From Monosporascus cannonballus (lineage: Eukaryota; Ascomycota; Sordariomycetes; Xylariales), in NCBI GenBank assembly GCA_004154925.1, contig QJNS01000019.1:434001-498000 (forward strand): 64,000 nucleotides of DNA. Direction: 5' to 3'. The notes under the pieces were generated by a model. The model searched no databases. It saw only the letters and a list, made by a program, of their open reading frames with translations, and was not told the DNA's origin. The translations under genes were made by a program, and so were the position numbers. Each line of letters starts with the position of its first letter. Position 1 is the first letter of the stretch. Positions 36,045 to 48,615 of this stretch are shown here, piece after piece.

Positions 36045-36539
36045 GGTAAGTTGTGATTTTTTCGTTCCGTTTGGTGCGCTCTTATACAAATTTGCAGAAA
36101 TCATCAATATTAACTTTGGCAATATATATTAATTATAAAGCTCCTAGCACTTTAACCTACATAATTTAACGCAAAATTAAAATCTTTATCTTTTAATATA
36201 ATAATGGTCCTAATTAATACGAAATAAAAACTGCTATAGTAAAAAAATGGCCCAAAATCCCGATTAGTACATATTATAACCTTTTACCCTCCTTAGGCCA
36301 GTACGATAATAATATAATCTTATAAGCCAAAATAATAATATATAAGGTTTAAGATCGCTCGTAATAAATCCCGAAATATATTTTTTTCTTAATTAGTTAA
36401 ATATAGGTAATATACTTAAAGGTTTAAGGTAAATATTCTAAATTTTCGAGCATTTAATTTTTCAAAGCGAAATATTTATTTTTATCCGATACCTTTATTG
36501 GTTTTTTATTAATATAAACGTAATTAACTTATATGTTAA

Positions 36540-37288
36540 TATTATGTATACGGCCGATAACCTTATAGAAATTTTGCGCCGTTAATTTATTCGCCTTATA
36601 TTAAGCGTTATATTTAACAGGCAAGGCCGTATTTTACGGAAAAAATAAGTCGATATAATATATAATCTGATTTTCGGAAAACTTAATTTTTTTTTATTAT
36701 TAAGATAAATTTTGGGAAACCTTTAATTATTTAAGCTTTTTTATTAATAACCGACTTAATTATTATCTAAATTGCATTATTAATTAAGTTAGCAGAAAAA
36801 TAACGAACTTTTATATTAATAATTTTAAATTTTATTTTTATCTTAATATTTGCAGATACGAAAAAGCTTAATTTAAAAATGTTTAACCGTATAACTGCTA
36901 AATAATATAATTATATTATTTTTGATTTTAAATAAATATTGAGTAATTAATTTTAAATTGTTATATTAAATTTTATTTTCGAATAATAATATGGTTTAGT
37001 TATTATCGACGAAATATATTTATTATTAGAATAAAAAGATTTCCGGCCTAAATATATTAATATCCGCAATTTGCGTTTTATTTTCCTTGCCTATATATAT
37101 TGGTTTGCATATATAACACCTGCTAATAATACTACAGAGAAAAAAATCGCGAAATATAGCGGTTTTCGTCAAATCGGCGGCCTAACTGGATATGGTTATA
37201 AGGCGGAGGTCCGGCGTTTCAATGTTAATCGTTCCGAAATCGACATTGTTATTTTCCCCATACCCAGAGGTTAACGTTCGAATTGGGG
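36540..37288 (+). pseudogene. RIP-mutated RecQ-like helicase relic, part 1 (helicase domain 1)
   Basis: A single frame runs through this segment with stops only at TAA/TAG/TGA codons that C-to-T or G-to-A change at CAA, CAG or TGG would produce. Helicase motifs survive in order: a Walker-A-like INFGKP (about 36,705-36,722; the expected form is GxGK[ST]), ALLIKLAEKQ, FADTKKLN, then the DExH box GLVIIDEIYLLLE (DEIY at 37008-37019), and PRG just before the interruption. The frame stops at the 5-bp TGGGG duplication where element A is inserted and resumes at 44647. The start is uncertain; 36540 is the earliest point where I trust the frame. Confidence 0.7.
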
Positions 37289-37494
37289 TGTAAGATAATG
37301 GATAGCTGTAAGCTGGGTGAGGTGATCTCCGACCAGTCGTAAAGCAGATTCCAAGAAGTAAGTATATTAAGTTATTTTTATCTAGCGTTTCCTACTAGCT
37401 GCCAGATAGTAGATTTATATTAATAAGTAGGTCGGTAGTTGATCGGTAACTGGTCGGCTACCAACTTTATTTTTATAAGGGCTATATTTTTATA
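37289..37494 (-). repeat. Element A left (3') LTR
   Basis: The 206-bp direct repeat partner of 44436..44641, starting TGTAAGATAATGG. It shares AGTAGGTCGGTAG and GGTCGGCTACCA with its partner. Differences between the pair are almost all transitions. Confidence 0.85.
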
Positions 37495-40400
37495 ATTATT
37501 TCCTTTTTTTAAGCTATTAATCCTTAATAATATTATTATTAATTTAATATAATATGTTTTATAAATTTAATTACGTATATTTATTAATAATTTACTATTA
37601 TATTATGTTATAAATAATTGCCGTAATAATTAATACGTATTATATTATGTAATTAATTATGTTTTACTTAATTTTTTATTATAATCCGTTTTTAATTTTA
37701 CTTTATTTACCTTTTTTTTGGGCTTATATTTTTTTTTTTACGTACGCGTTTTATTTAGTTTTTCGTTTTTTTATTCTTATTTCGCCTTTTGCGTCTGTTT
37801 TACGTATTATCTTTATTCGCCATATTTTTTTTTCGTAAGGAATTCCAAAAGAAATAATATTTTAATATTAAAAAGGATTAGGATTTTTTTTAATATTATT
37901 CCTTTAACGTTAATAATAAAATAAATATTAATTATATTATGGATAGTAATAAATTATATTATATTTATATAATATAATATTATTTCGATTACCGTACGAT
38001 TTACGTTTAAATTCCGGACGTTTTAAATTATGTCGTAATTAATTATTATTATAAATTTTTTACATAATAAATAATTATTTTTAATATTATTAATATCGTT
38101 ATTTAATTTTTATTTAAATTTTAATCGTTTTTAAAAATGCCGCCTAAATAATTTTTTAATTTAATACTAATAATTAGAAATTAATCGATAAACTTAAAAA
38201 AATTCGATTTGCGAATATTTAATATAAACGTTTTAATATAATTATAGTTAATTATTAATTTGATATTTTTCGTAAAACCGAATTTGCTCTTAATACGATT
38301 ATTATTAGGGAATATCGTTTTTTTAATATAATTAAACTTAATTTCGAATTATCCGTTATAATTATAAAAATCTAATTTTAATGCCGTTTTATAAATTTGC
38401 AAATTTAAATCTTTTTTGTAAATATTATAATTTTTTTATTTCGCGATTAATTTTCGATTAAATGCAATTTTAAGGTACCTTTATAAATAAAGTAATTTTC
38501 GAAAGTTATTATGCCGTTATATTCCCCGCTTATAAGCATTTTCCGTTCGTTTTTCGACGTTTTAACGAAATTTTGATATTTTTTAAAAATTATAATTAAA
38601 AAATAGCTTTATTTAGCAAAATTATTACTAAATTTAAACATATTAAATATTTTAAAAACAGCGCCTTATTTTCGATTAATAACAAATTATATTCTAATTA
38701 TTTAAACCTTATTTTTCGTAAAAAATAAAATGTTTTTAAATTTTTTTCAGATTTTATACTTACTAAATTTAATAAATATGCTTATGTTTTGCTATTATAT
38801 ATTTTTCGATTATTTTCCGATATTTTTATATTAATTTCCTTAATACGTTTATTAAAAATTAATTAACGTAAAATTTAATAATTAAATACAAAAATTTATT
38901 TTCGAAATAAAAATTTAATTTTTTTACGTTATTTATAAGTTTTCGATTAATATATAATAAAGTAATTATTTGTTAAAGGCTTAAAAATAATTATATAATT
39001 AAATAATATTTTAATATTAATATTTTAATTTTGTTTGGAATTATTTTTTATAATTTTTATAATTAATAAGCGATTAATTTCTGATTAGGTTATTATTATT
39101 TTGCGGTTTTTAAGTCGTTTTATTTTCTATATACGTATTTAACTTTTTTCCGTAACGTTATAATATTTTAAATACGTATTCGAAATATTTTCGAGATTTT
39201 TACGTGTTATATTTAATAAATTAATTTTTTTATTTAATTAAATATTTCTATTGCCCCCGGTTATTTCGGTAACGGACGATATTTTTCATTATTCTTTTTG
39301 TTTTTTTATTAAATTTAATAATATTATTTAAACGTTATCCCATTTTCGGTTACATTACGGTTTTAATAAAAATATTAGAAATATATTATATATCCGTTAA
39401 TATTTAATAAAACAACTTATTTTATACACTTAAAGACCTATTTATTCCTTAATTATAACCCGAATATAAATAAATATAAATTTTTAATTAATAAATTTAT
39501 TTATTACTTTAATTAAAAATTATAAACGTATAACATTAATTATAATATTTTTTAAGTTATCGTTATTTTTTTTAATATTTATATATTATTCGACAAATAA
39601 CCGTCATTTTTTCGAAATATTTTTTAATTCTTTATATTTATTTTTTAAATCTTTATAAAAAGTATTTTATTATTTTTAAATAATATTTATATAAGGTTTC
39701 GAACGAAAAACGGCGGATAAACGCGTTTTACGTATTATTATATACGAATTCCGTATTTTGCAATAATTCTATCCAATTATCTTAATATTTATTAACGTAA
39801 TTACAGAAATAATATTTTAAAACCTAATAAATATATTCCGTTTGCTTATCGGTTTACGGATAATAAACGGTTAATATTTGCCGTTTTATTTTTTATTTTT
39901 TATAAAATTTTATCCAAAATTAATTCGTTAATAATTTATCTTTATCGCTAATAATTCCGACTGGCGTACCGAATTTCTATTTAATTTCGTGGTAAAATAA
40001 TCGGATTAATTTGGTTATAATTAAGGTTTTAACCGTAAAAATAAATAATTTTAATTTCGTAAAAAAATTAATAATTATTAGAATTATATTATATTTTAAC
40101 CCGTTTAAACTTAGGCTTTTGGAAAATCCCGTAATAAAATTTAACGAAATTTTTTAAAAGGATTGCTTAGATAACGGTAAAATCTATAATTATCCATATA
40201 ATTTATAGCGTAATTTTATTATATTCTGGTAATTTGGATATTATTTAATATATTTTCGAATATTGTTCGCCATATTTTCCTAATAAAACTTTTTAATTAT
40301 TAATTTTAACGTACGGATATATTTTATATATTTTGCTTTTAAATTATTATAGTATTAATTAATTAATTATTTTCGTAAAATACCTTATAACGGAATTATA

Positions 40401-43400
40401 AATTCATTTTAATAATATAAAACTTTATTTAAATTTAAAAAATATTCTTTTTTTTATTCCGGTTTAGCGTTTAATTATTTATATGAATTTTATAATATTT
40501 AAGTTCTTAATTTATAATTTTCGAACTTAATTATAAAATTATCGGAAAATTTTCGGTTAAAATGCCGTTTTGTTTTTAAATAATTTTTTTGTTAAAGGGC
40601 GTAAAATGTATTAATTATAAATAATAATTTTAATATTAATTTTATTTTTTTTAAATTTTTCGAAATCTAATTGTAATATGGTTATAATTTGCAATTACCG
40701 TTATTTAATCGTTAATCGTATTATTATTATAATTCGCATTTATATTATTATTCGTAAATAATAAATTTGATAAATATATAATTTTTTATTTTCTTTTTTT
40801 AATTTTTTTTATAACTATATAATAAAGGTTTTTCGGTTTTTTATGCGGATAATAATTATTTAAATTTTCGCCACTTATAATTTATTTAAGAATTTTATAA
40901 CGAACGTATTTTACGTTATTTTTATAAGGCCTTTTACTTTTTTATAATATTTTAAATCGTACTATATATTTATAACTGTTTTTCGTACGTTTTCCGACAT
41001 ATTATTTGTAAATCCGAATTTTTTAAATAACATAAAGATTACGTTTCCATATGCAATTTTCCTTAATATATAATCCGGATATTTAAATAGCTTATTCGCC
41101 GGATTAATAATATTCGGTTAGTATTAAATCTTAAAATCAAATTATATAAAACGGTAAACTTATCGGGTTAACTTTTTTTAAAGTTATATGTTAATGCTTT
41201 TATTATATTTTTAATGCTATATAATTAATAAATATTAAAAAATTCTTTTCCGTACTCTTAAAGTATTATCGTTAATATTTTAAGTTTTTTATAATTGCTA
41301 ATAATTTTTATTATTTTATAATTTACCGTTTTTCGATTTAACTTAATTTTTATAATTAATATATAATTAAACGTTAATGTTTTTCGTATTTTTATAAAAA
41401 TATCCCTGATATAACTTTTATTAAAACATTTATTTTAACCTTGGTATTTTTGGTATTATTTTAATATTAAAAAATGGTCGCCGATTAAAAAATATCTTTT
41501 AAGTTTTAAAATATTTTTTTAACTTTTTCGGGCTACCGAAATTCTGTTATTTTTTCTTTTACCTTGCGCCTTTTTTAAAAGTTTAATAATAAGTTCGATA
41601 ATACGTAAATAATAGGCGATAAATTTCCGATAAAAATTTATAAATTCCAAAAATATTTAAATATTATAAATTAATTTTGGTTTTGGCCATATTTTAATAG
41701 TATTAACCCGTTAACGGTTTATTTCTAAAATATTTATATTAATTATAAATTTTAAAACCTTTATCCTTTTTTAAAAAATTCATATTTAAATATTTTAATA
41801 AATAATTAATATTAAAATAGCCGTTCGTAAATTAATTAAAGATATTTCGTATATTTTTTTTGTTATCCGAATAAATAATTATATTATTTAGATATATTAC
41901 GTATATATAATTAATTAATTTAATTAATACTTTATATATATAAGCTAAAACGTAATTAACGTATTTATAAAATTAAATAATATAACCGTATATTCGAATT
42001 GCTTATATTACGTTTAAAAACGGTTTTTTATTAAACGCTTTTTTTAATTTTAATACAATAATAAATATTTTTAAAATTAATTTTCGAATATATTTTAATT
42101 AATTTTAAGCAATTTATTATTTTTAAAATTAAGGGTAAAAGGTATTAATTCTTTATTATTACCCGATTAAACCTTTTATAATTAACGTATAATCGGAAAC
42201 TGTCGTCTTTTTTAAGTACAAATAATATTAATATTTTTGCGTCCGTTTTCGAATAACGTATCCGGTTTATTTTTAGATTTTTTCGGATATATTTTTCGAA
42301 TATTTTTCTTTAAGTTTTTAAAATAAGGTAAATTAGGCCGTATATAAACGTTTTCCCTGGGATTAAATTTATTGCATATTTTGCTCTTAATAATTAAAGT
42401 ATTTTTTTTTATTTTTTCGAAATATATTCGCCGGAAATTCTTTAAGTATATAAAAAAATTAATTATTTTTTATTCTTATTATTTCTCGAATTCCAAAATA
42501 TTTAGCTTTTCGATTAAACTTATTAAATTAATAGTATAAATTTATTTATTAAAAAATGCTAAGTTTGCAATTTTTTATTTATTAACTTTTTATAATAATT
42601 TGTATAATTATTAATATATAATTATATTTAGCAAAATTTTTAATTTATTTATTCCGGATTTAAATAATAAAAAATCGGGCGTTTTTCGATTACGGTATAT
42701 TATAAAGTAAATTTACTTAAATTTTCGTTTATTTCCGTTATTATTTATTATGTTAATAGAAATTTCGTAAACCTTATAATATTTGATATACGTACCGTTA
42801 ATACCGATAAGGCCCGGAATATTTACGGAAATTAGTTAAAAGTTAAGTTTTTTTGCTAAATTTCTGCTTATAGTATTTATCTGTGTTCCGGTATTTATGT
42901 CCATTTATATTATTACGTTTCTCGTACTTTTTTTAATAAATGCCTTTTTTTAAAAGGCGGCTTTATTCCGACCGTTTTACAGTTATTAACCGAAATAAAT
43001 TAGATATATACGTTTATTCTAGCTCCTTTTTTAGGTTTACGTTTAAGGATTGGTTTGATTTATCGTTATATATTATAACGTTTTATACGGCTTTCGGAAG
43101 TCGGTTTCCGTATAACTAGGATAATAAAGTTTTTATATTTTTTTGAATTATAATTTATGTTTTTATAATTTAATTTTTTAAAGTTATAATATTTAAGTAG
43201 ACCTTTATAAAAATTAAGGGTGTTAAATTATACGGATTTATTCCGATCGGAATTAAATTGGCGGTTATTTACTTTCCGAATATAAAAACGCCCGTGGTTT
43301 TTATTATTTCCGTACGGCATTTTTAATTTGTTCTAGGGAAATTTTTTTCCGAAAATATTAAAATAAAATCGTTTATCCTTATTGGTATTTTTAGCGGAAA

Positions 43401-44435
43401 ATAATCGGTTTTTTTCGTTTTTTCCAGGCGTTTTGGTAACGTTTTACTTTATTTGCTATGTTATTAATTCGTTTTAATTTAACGTTTTTTCGTAATAAAG
43501 TATTTCGTAACCTTAATATTAATTTGTAAAAGTAATTAAAAGTAAAATATTTATTATTTTGATTATTTTTCGAATTAAAAACGTTCGTAAGTTTTATTTT
43601 ATAAATTAAAAACTTTTATTTAATATAAAAGTTTAATAACGATTAATCGGATCGTTATTATAATTTTATAAATTGTTTTTTATATTCCTTATTAAAAAAA
43701 TTAAGATTTACGTAATTTTTCTTAATAAAAATTTATAAGCTTTTTATTTTTAATTTTTTTCGTAATTAAAATAATTAAATATAACGTAATATAATTGCTA
43801 AATATTCGTAATAAAAACGTTTATATGGCCTATAACCTATTAAATATAAATAAAGGTATTTTGCTTTAGCCTTTCGGCGTAAATTTCCGTAATAACTTTT
43901 ATTTAATTTTTTTAATCGATATACGTTCGAAAAATTTCGAATAATTATAATATAATATTTACTTATTGCCTTTAGGTTTTTATAACAATATTATAATCAA
44001 TTTATAAAATTTTATTTTTTTAACTTATATTATTATTTATTATTCGGTTAATTATCGGAATAATTCCGAATATTATTTATTTTATTAATAAATAATTTCC
44101 AAAATCTGGTTATTATTAAAAGGTTTAATCTTTTTTTGCTTTGAATTTCGGAACGTATTTATTATATTATACCCGTTTTCCGACCGTTTAATTAACGGTT
44201 ATTAGGACGTATTCTTATTATATATATAAGGTAATTCGGGATCTCGGAAATTATGGTTCTTTGCCCGTTAAAGTTTCGTTATAAACTTTTTCGCCTATTT
44301 CCGTACCGTAATCGATCGTTTATTAATTAGGTTCCGATCGGCAATTTTCTCGACTAATAACCTAAGTTCGTTTTGCAGTTGGCGAACTTCACTTCTGGTA
44401 GTTATCGCGTTATTTTTTATAGCAGATGGAAAAAT

Positions 44436-44641
44436 TGTAAAATAATAAATAATTATAAACTGGATAAGGTGATTTCCGACCAATCGTAAAACAGATTTTA
44501 AAAAGTAAATATATTAAGTTATTTCCATCTGGCGTTTTCTACTAACTGCCAGATGGTGGATTTATATTAATAAGTAGGTCGGTAGCTGATCGGTAGCTGG
44601 TCGGCTACCAGCCTTATCCTTATAAGGGCTGTATTCTTATA
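44436..44641 (-). repeat. Element A right (5') LTR
   Basis: 206 bp, starting TGTAAAATAATAAAT and ending GTATTCTTATA, where the unmutated family end is TTCACA as seen inverted in element B. The internal region to its left (44,210-44,435) matches the reverse complement of the segment next to the LTR of element B. Confidence 0.85.
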
Positions 44642-44646
44642 TAGGG

Positions 44647-44985
44647 GTACTTAAATTTTCTAATAATTAATGCATTCGGGCCATTAAGTAATATCCTCTT
44701 AATTCAGCTTAATAACTTGCGTTCTATTACTAAAATTATTATTTATGTTAATAACAGGGCGAAAATTATGGACATCCGTAACCATTTAATCAAGATTATA
44801 ATAAACCGAGGGTATTTGTTAAAGGTTATGAAAAAAGCTATTAAGTTTTATAATTCCGAAATACCTTACGAGGACCAAATTCGCGTATATAATAACTTAA
44901 AACAATCGGATAGTTTTATTTATATTATCGTATCCACTATTACTTTTAAATTAGGCATAGATATCCCGAATATTAATCGAACAAT
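44647..44985 (+). pseudogene. RIP-mutated RecQ-like helicase relic, part 2 (start of helicase domain 2)
   Basis: The frame continues that of 36540-37288 exactly when element A and one TSD copy are removed. It contains KIIIYVNNRAKIMDIRNHLI (motif IV region), FYNSEIPYEDQIRVYNNLKQ, and the motif V region ITFKLGIDIPNINRT. Nearly the whole piece is an uninterrupted open frame (44717..44985 and beyond). It is broken after INRT at the ACAAT target duplication of element C and resumes at 52330. Confidence 0.75.
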
Positions 44986-45408
44986 TGTAACGAACCTGTC
45001 ATACATCCACCTGGAGGTATAAGCAGTATCCGAAATGGGGTTTTGATTTGCAGGTAACAATAGGGCGAGAAATAATTTACTAAGGGTCTATTCGTTAAAA
45101 AGATTTAAAAACTTTTCCCTTAATTAAAGAACGGTATAATTATCTTTAAATTAAAAGTTTAAATTAATAACTAAAAAGCGAAACTAAGTAAGTGCTATTT
45201 ACATAAAAAACCGATTTATTATATATCCTGATTTTCAAAGTAAATATATCATAAATCTGTTAAATCTGTATAATCTGGTCCCCAGATTACCTAGATTAAC
45301 CAGATCACCTTAAGAACCAGGCTTTCCGTCCGGAATTTAGCCGTAACAGATCCGCGTTAGGCCTTAAAGGTTGGTTTCCTCGAAATAGGAACCCCTGTTC
45401 CTGTAACA
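44986..45408 (-). repeat. Element C left (3') LTR
   Basis: 423 bp, TGTAACGAACCTGTC...CCTGTAACA. It retains CATACATCCACC where the right LTR has the C-to-T form TATATATCTACC, while elsewhere it carries G-to-A changes that its partner lacks, so both copies were mutated independently after insertion. Confidence 0.9.
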
Positions 45409-45431
45409 TTATTTTCCCTTTCTAAAGATTT

Positions 45432-46226
45432 TTGTCCCTAAAGATAAGAATTGTAGGTCGCCACTTTGTTTTGTTGGAAAAAGTTGGAGATATTTTAGCT
45501 GATTTTATCATAATAGGTTGTATTCAGAAAGAAAAAAGAAAACCTCGGTTGAATCAACGCGGCTTTCGTAATACCCGTGTTAATTTAATTGAAAAATTTG
45601 GCATTAAGGCTTTTTTTTATTTGAATTGTGTCCGTTTTAACGAAACTAATTGTTTTTACGTTCCGGAATACCTAAGTTGCAGCTATTATGTCTGTCGGCA
45701 ACGTCCCTCCTGTAACGTTTTAATTATAAATTCGCTGCAGAAAATAAACGAAACGCAAAACCGTTTGTTACGTGAGCAGTATGAAACTAAAAATAGTTTT
45801 TTAACATATTAAGAAGTTGCAAAAAGGGAATAAAAGGCGGTGGAAAAAAGGTTAGCCGAATTGCGCCGTTAATAGAATAAAAAGTCGAAGGAATTTGTTA
45901 GAAAACTAAGGCGCTTGTGCTTTTAATAAGACTTTTTTAAGAAAAGGGCGGTAGAGTTGTTAAAAGAAGGTTTGGAATTGGACTAGTTAGAAAAACGGGA
46001 AAAAATGGAAGAAGAGCGGCGTTACGTAAACGCAAAGCAAGTACAGTTTGCTTTTGAGATGGACGCCGTTTTGGAGGCGTTTATTTTTTTCGATTAGGAC
46101 GCCGAAAGTTTGGATTTAAGCGGAAGACCGTTATCGCCTACGACCTTGGCCGTATTAAAAACGGTCGGTTAGGATTCTGGCGGTAAAACGTCTTAATTAG
46201 GTTTATCGCATTCGTTAAATGGTTAA
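45432..46226 (+). pseudogene. Accessory frame antisense to element C gag-pol, beside the 3' LTR
   Basis: A 264-codon frame on the strand opposite to gag-pol, tail-to-tail with the chromodomain end. It is free of frameshifts. The only interruptions are TAA or TAG codons where CAA/CAG would fit, for example after FLTY, after EVAKRE and in ELRR..NKK. The first part has a cysteine cluster (LSCSYYVCRQRPSCNV). Then come heptad-like coiled-coil segments (INETQNRLLREQYET; AVEKRLAELRR; RAVELLKEGLELD; LEKREKMEEERRYV) and a Ser/Leu-rich tail with SGRPLSPTTLAVLK. It looks like a small cysteine-motif plus coiled-coil protein, a type I recall as hypothetical proteins near fungal Gypsy elements. Function unknown. 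The start is uncertain (the first open codon is TTG at 45432). Confidence 0.65.
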
Positions 46227-46263
46227 ATGGTTTCTAAATATTTTTTTTATATAAGTATTTTTC

Positions 46264-46446
46264 CTATTTAATTAAGTATTGAACTTTGTTTTTAATTATT
46301 CTGGAATTTAATATTTGTTTGATTTCGTATTCGTCGGAATCTTTTTCAAATTCCAAATTTGTTTTTAACGGGGCGTTTTTGGGTATTGGTTTAAGTAAAG
46401 AAATGTGGAAAATAGGGTGTATTTTTATATTTTTGGGTAACGACAA
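46264..46446 (-). pseudogene. Element C integrase C-terminus plus chromodomain fragment
   Basis: A sixty-codon open piece. IHPIFHISLLKPIPKNAPL is the conserved end of chromovirus integrases, and EYEIKQILNSRIIKNKVQYL is the first half of a chromodomain. In active relatives the chromodomain directs integration to heterochromatin, in keeping with the AT-rich location. Upstream pol (47,000-48,300 on the same strand) is degraded by stops. Confidence 0.85.
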
Positions 46447-48396
46447 TCGGTAGTTAATTTTAGAAATGATTTTATCGACCTTGAACGGGCTAAACTTTTT
46501 AAAATCGAACTTATTATTAGGTTTTTTCGTTTTGATTTATAAGATATTTAAGGTTGCGTTTTGTTTCTGGCGTAGTAAATAAATTTTGTTTCCTTTCGTT
46601 AAAATTAATCCCTTAATTTTTTTCTTATTATAATATTAGGTTATACGTTATTAAAGGAATCGCAATTCGTTTTAGAAACGGGTTTGGATTATCTTGATTT
46701 TTATTGTTAATGTTTTTGCTTTTGGGGTAATTATAATAATTTTTGGTATTTTGTTAAATAATTATTTAAATCGTTTTATTTTTATATCGTATCCGTATAT
46801 AATTGTATAAGGAAATATGCTTATATTTTCGTTAATAGATATATTATAGGCGATTTGCGCTAATAATAAAAGTTTTACCTAGTTATTTTGCTGGTAATTA
46901 ATATAATTTCGAAAGTATTATTTTAAGGTTTGGTTTAGCTTTTCGGTTTAACCGTCCGTTTAAAGGTAATAAGCTGTAAAAAATTTAAGCTTAACACCAA
47001 TTTATTTAAAGAAATTAGTACCAAATTTTAAAGTAAATAACGTATCTTTATCGGAAATAATCTTTTCGGATATTTTATATTTATCGAAGTAATATCTAAT
47101 AAAAGCGTAAGTTAATTGTTTTGCCGTTACGTTTTTTCTGAAAAGTAAAAAGTATTTATATTTAGTAAATTTGTTAACAATTACCCATATTCCGTCGTAT
47201 TCGATTTTAATAATTGGGGTTTTAAATGGAAATAAATTAATAATGAAATCCCAAGCTATGGTATTCTATATTTTGTTAAAAATGTCGGTAGGTTGCAGTA
47301 GCCCGTAGGGCTTATGGCGTATTATTTTGGCTTTGTTGCAAATATTGCAATCCTTAATTACTTTTTTAATTATTCGTCGTAGTTCCAGAAAGTTATATTT
47401 TTCTTGAAGCCGTCTGGTGGTTTTGAAGATTTCTTGGTATTCGTATAACGGGTTTTCGTAAAATTCTTTTACAAACCGTTCCTATTGATCTTTTAGAATA
47501 TAAATTTTGCCATAGTACAGTAGTTAATCCTTTAGTTATCCTTTTAGCTATTAGATCTTTTTTTATTTTTCCGTATCGTAAGAATTTCGGAATTATGTCA
47601 AAAGTTCGGATATTGGTTTTTTTACTATTTTATATAACTGTATAATGTTATCCTGGTTATATTATAATATTTGTATATTTTTTGGGAACTTTTAAGTCGT
47701 AATCGCTTTTGCGGCTGAAAATATTTGCCTGGATATTTTTTTTCCCTTTAATATAATGTATTTTGAAGTTAAATCTTATTAAGAAAATTATTTAAGTTTT
47801 ATGTTTTTTAATTTAATTCTTATGCTTTCATAAATCGGGTAAAGTTTTTATAATCGGAGTAAATGTCGAAAAGTTTTTTTATTCCGTTAAGGAAAAGTTC
47901 TTATTCTTTAAGAGCTTTGACGATAGCCAGCAACTTTTCGTTGTAAATCGGGTATTTAAGTTCTGTATTTCGGAATGTTTTTAAGTAATATGCCACTGGG
48001 TACCATTTGCCGTTATTTTTTTAACTGTTTTAGAACGGCTTTTAATACGTAATCTAAAGCATCCGTCTTTAGGCATTTTCTTTTATCGGCGTTAGGTAAT
48101 TTTATTATGGGTCCGTTAGTAATCGCATCTTTTAAGATTTAAAACGTTTTCTTTGCTTTTTCGGGGAGTTTAAATTCCTTTCTTATATATTCTTTAGTAA
48201 TAAGTTTCGTTAATGGCCTAATTATATCTCCGTATCCCTTAATTAGGCCGCGTACGTAACTCGTAAATCCTAAGATTTGCCGGATATTTATAACGGTCGT
48301 CTTATTAGAGATAAGCCAGTTTTTAACTGCTTCTATCTTAAAGCGTTAAATCTGGATTTGGCCGAAGGTAAGAGTATATCCTAAAAAGTCCAGTTT

Positions 48397-48615
48397 TTAT
48401 ATATGCCATATGCTTTTGGCTGGGTTAATTCGGATGTTTACTTCGTTTAGCGTTTGGAGTACATGGGCGATTTGCTTCCTGTGCTTTTCGAAAATCTCAG
48501 AGTAAATAAGGATGTCGTCGAGATAAACGAATATAAATTTATCCAGAAATTTTCTGAAAATGGTTATAATTAAGCGTTGGAAATTAGCGGGAGCATTAGT
48601 AAATCCTATAGGCAT
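48397..48615 (-). pseudogene. Element C reverse transcriptase fragment
   Basis: A 72-codon open piece: MPIGFTNAPANFQRLI followed by FVYLDDILIYSEIFEKH. It contains the intact Ty3/Gypsy catalytic box (YLDD) and the preceding GFTNAPANFQ motif. Flanking frames are interrupted by RIP-type stops, so no functional polymerase is encoded. Confidence 0.9.

Larger units (their letters stand above)
37289..44641 (-). mobile_element. Element A: full-length Ty3/Gypsy LTR retrotransposon, heavily RIP-mutated
   Basis: A 7,353-bp element bounded by two 206-bp LTRs (37289..37494 and 44436..44641) and by 5-bp direct repeats TGGGG (37284-37288) and TAGGG (44642-44646). These differ by one TG-to-TA transition, the RIP change. 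It reads on the minus strand: gag lies at about 42,700-44,430 and pol runs leftward to about 37,500. It is the same family as element B (58,462 onward), whose LTR and gag aligned by eye over several hundred bases. The gag zinc knuckle that is intact in B is here reduced to a relic (43150-43191) with all three cysteines and the histidine replaced by Tyr/Phe/Tyr-type codons. No open frame longer than about 70 codons remains, so it cannot encode its own mobility. Confidence 0.85.

Noticed and set aside
36430..36640. Copia integrase reading on the minus strand
   Set aside because: A forced minus-strand translation gave a vague match, but the + strand frame here continues that of the helicase, with better motif support.
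45432..45812. The + strand frame in element C as a chance shadow of pol
   Set aside because: It lies beyond the chromodomain stop rather than opposite pol, and the frame continues past RIP-type stops to 46226, so it was kept as a probable accessory gene.
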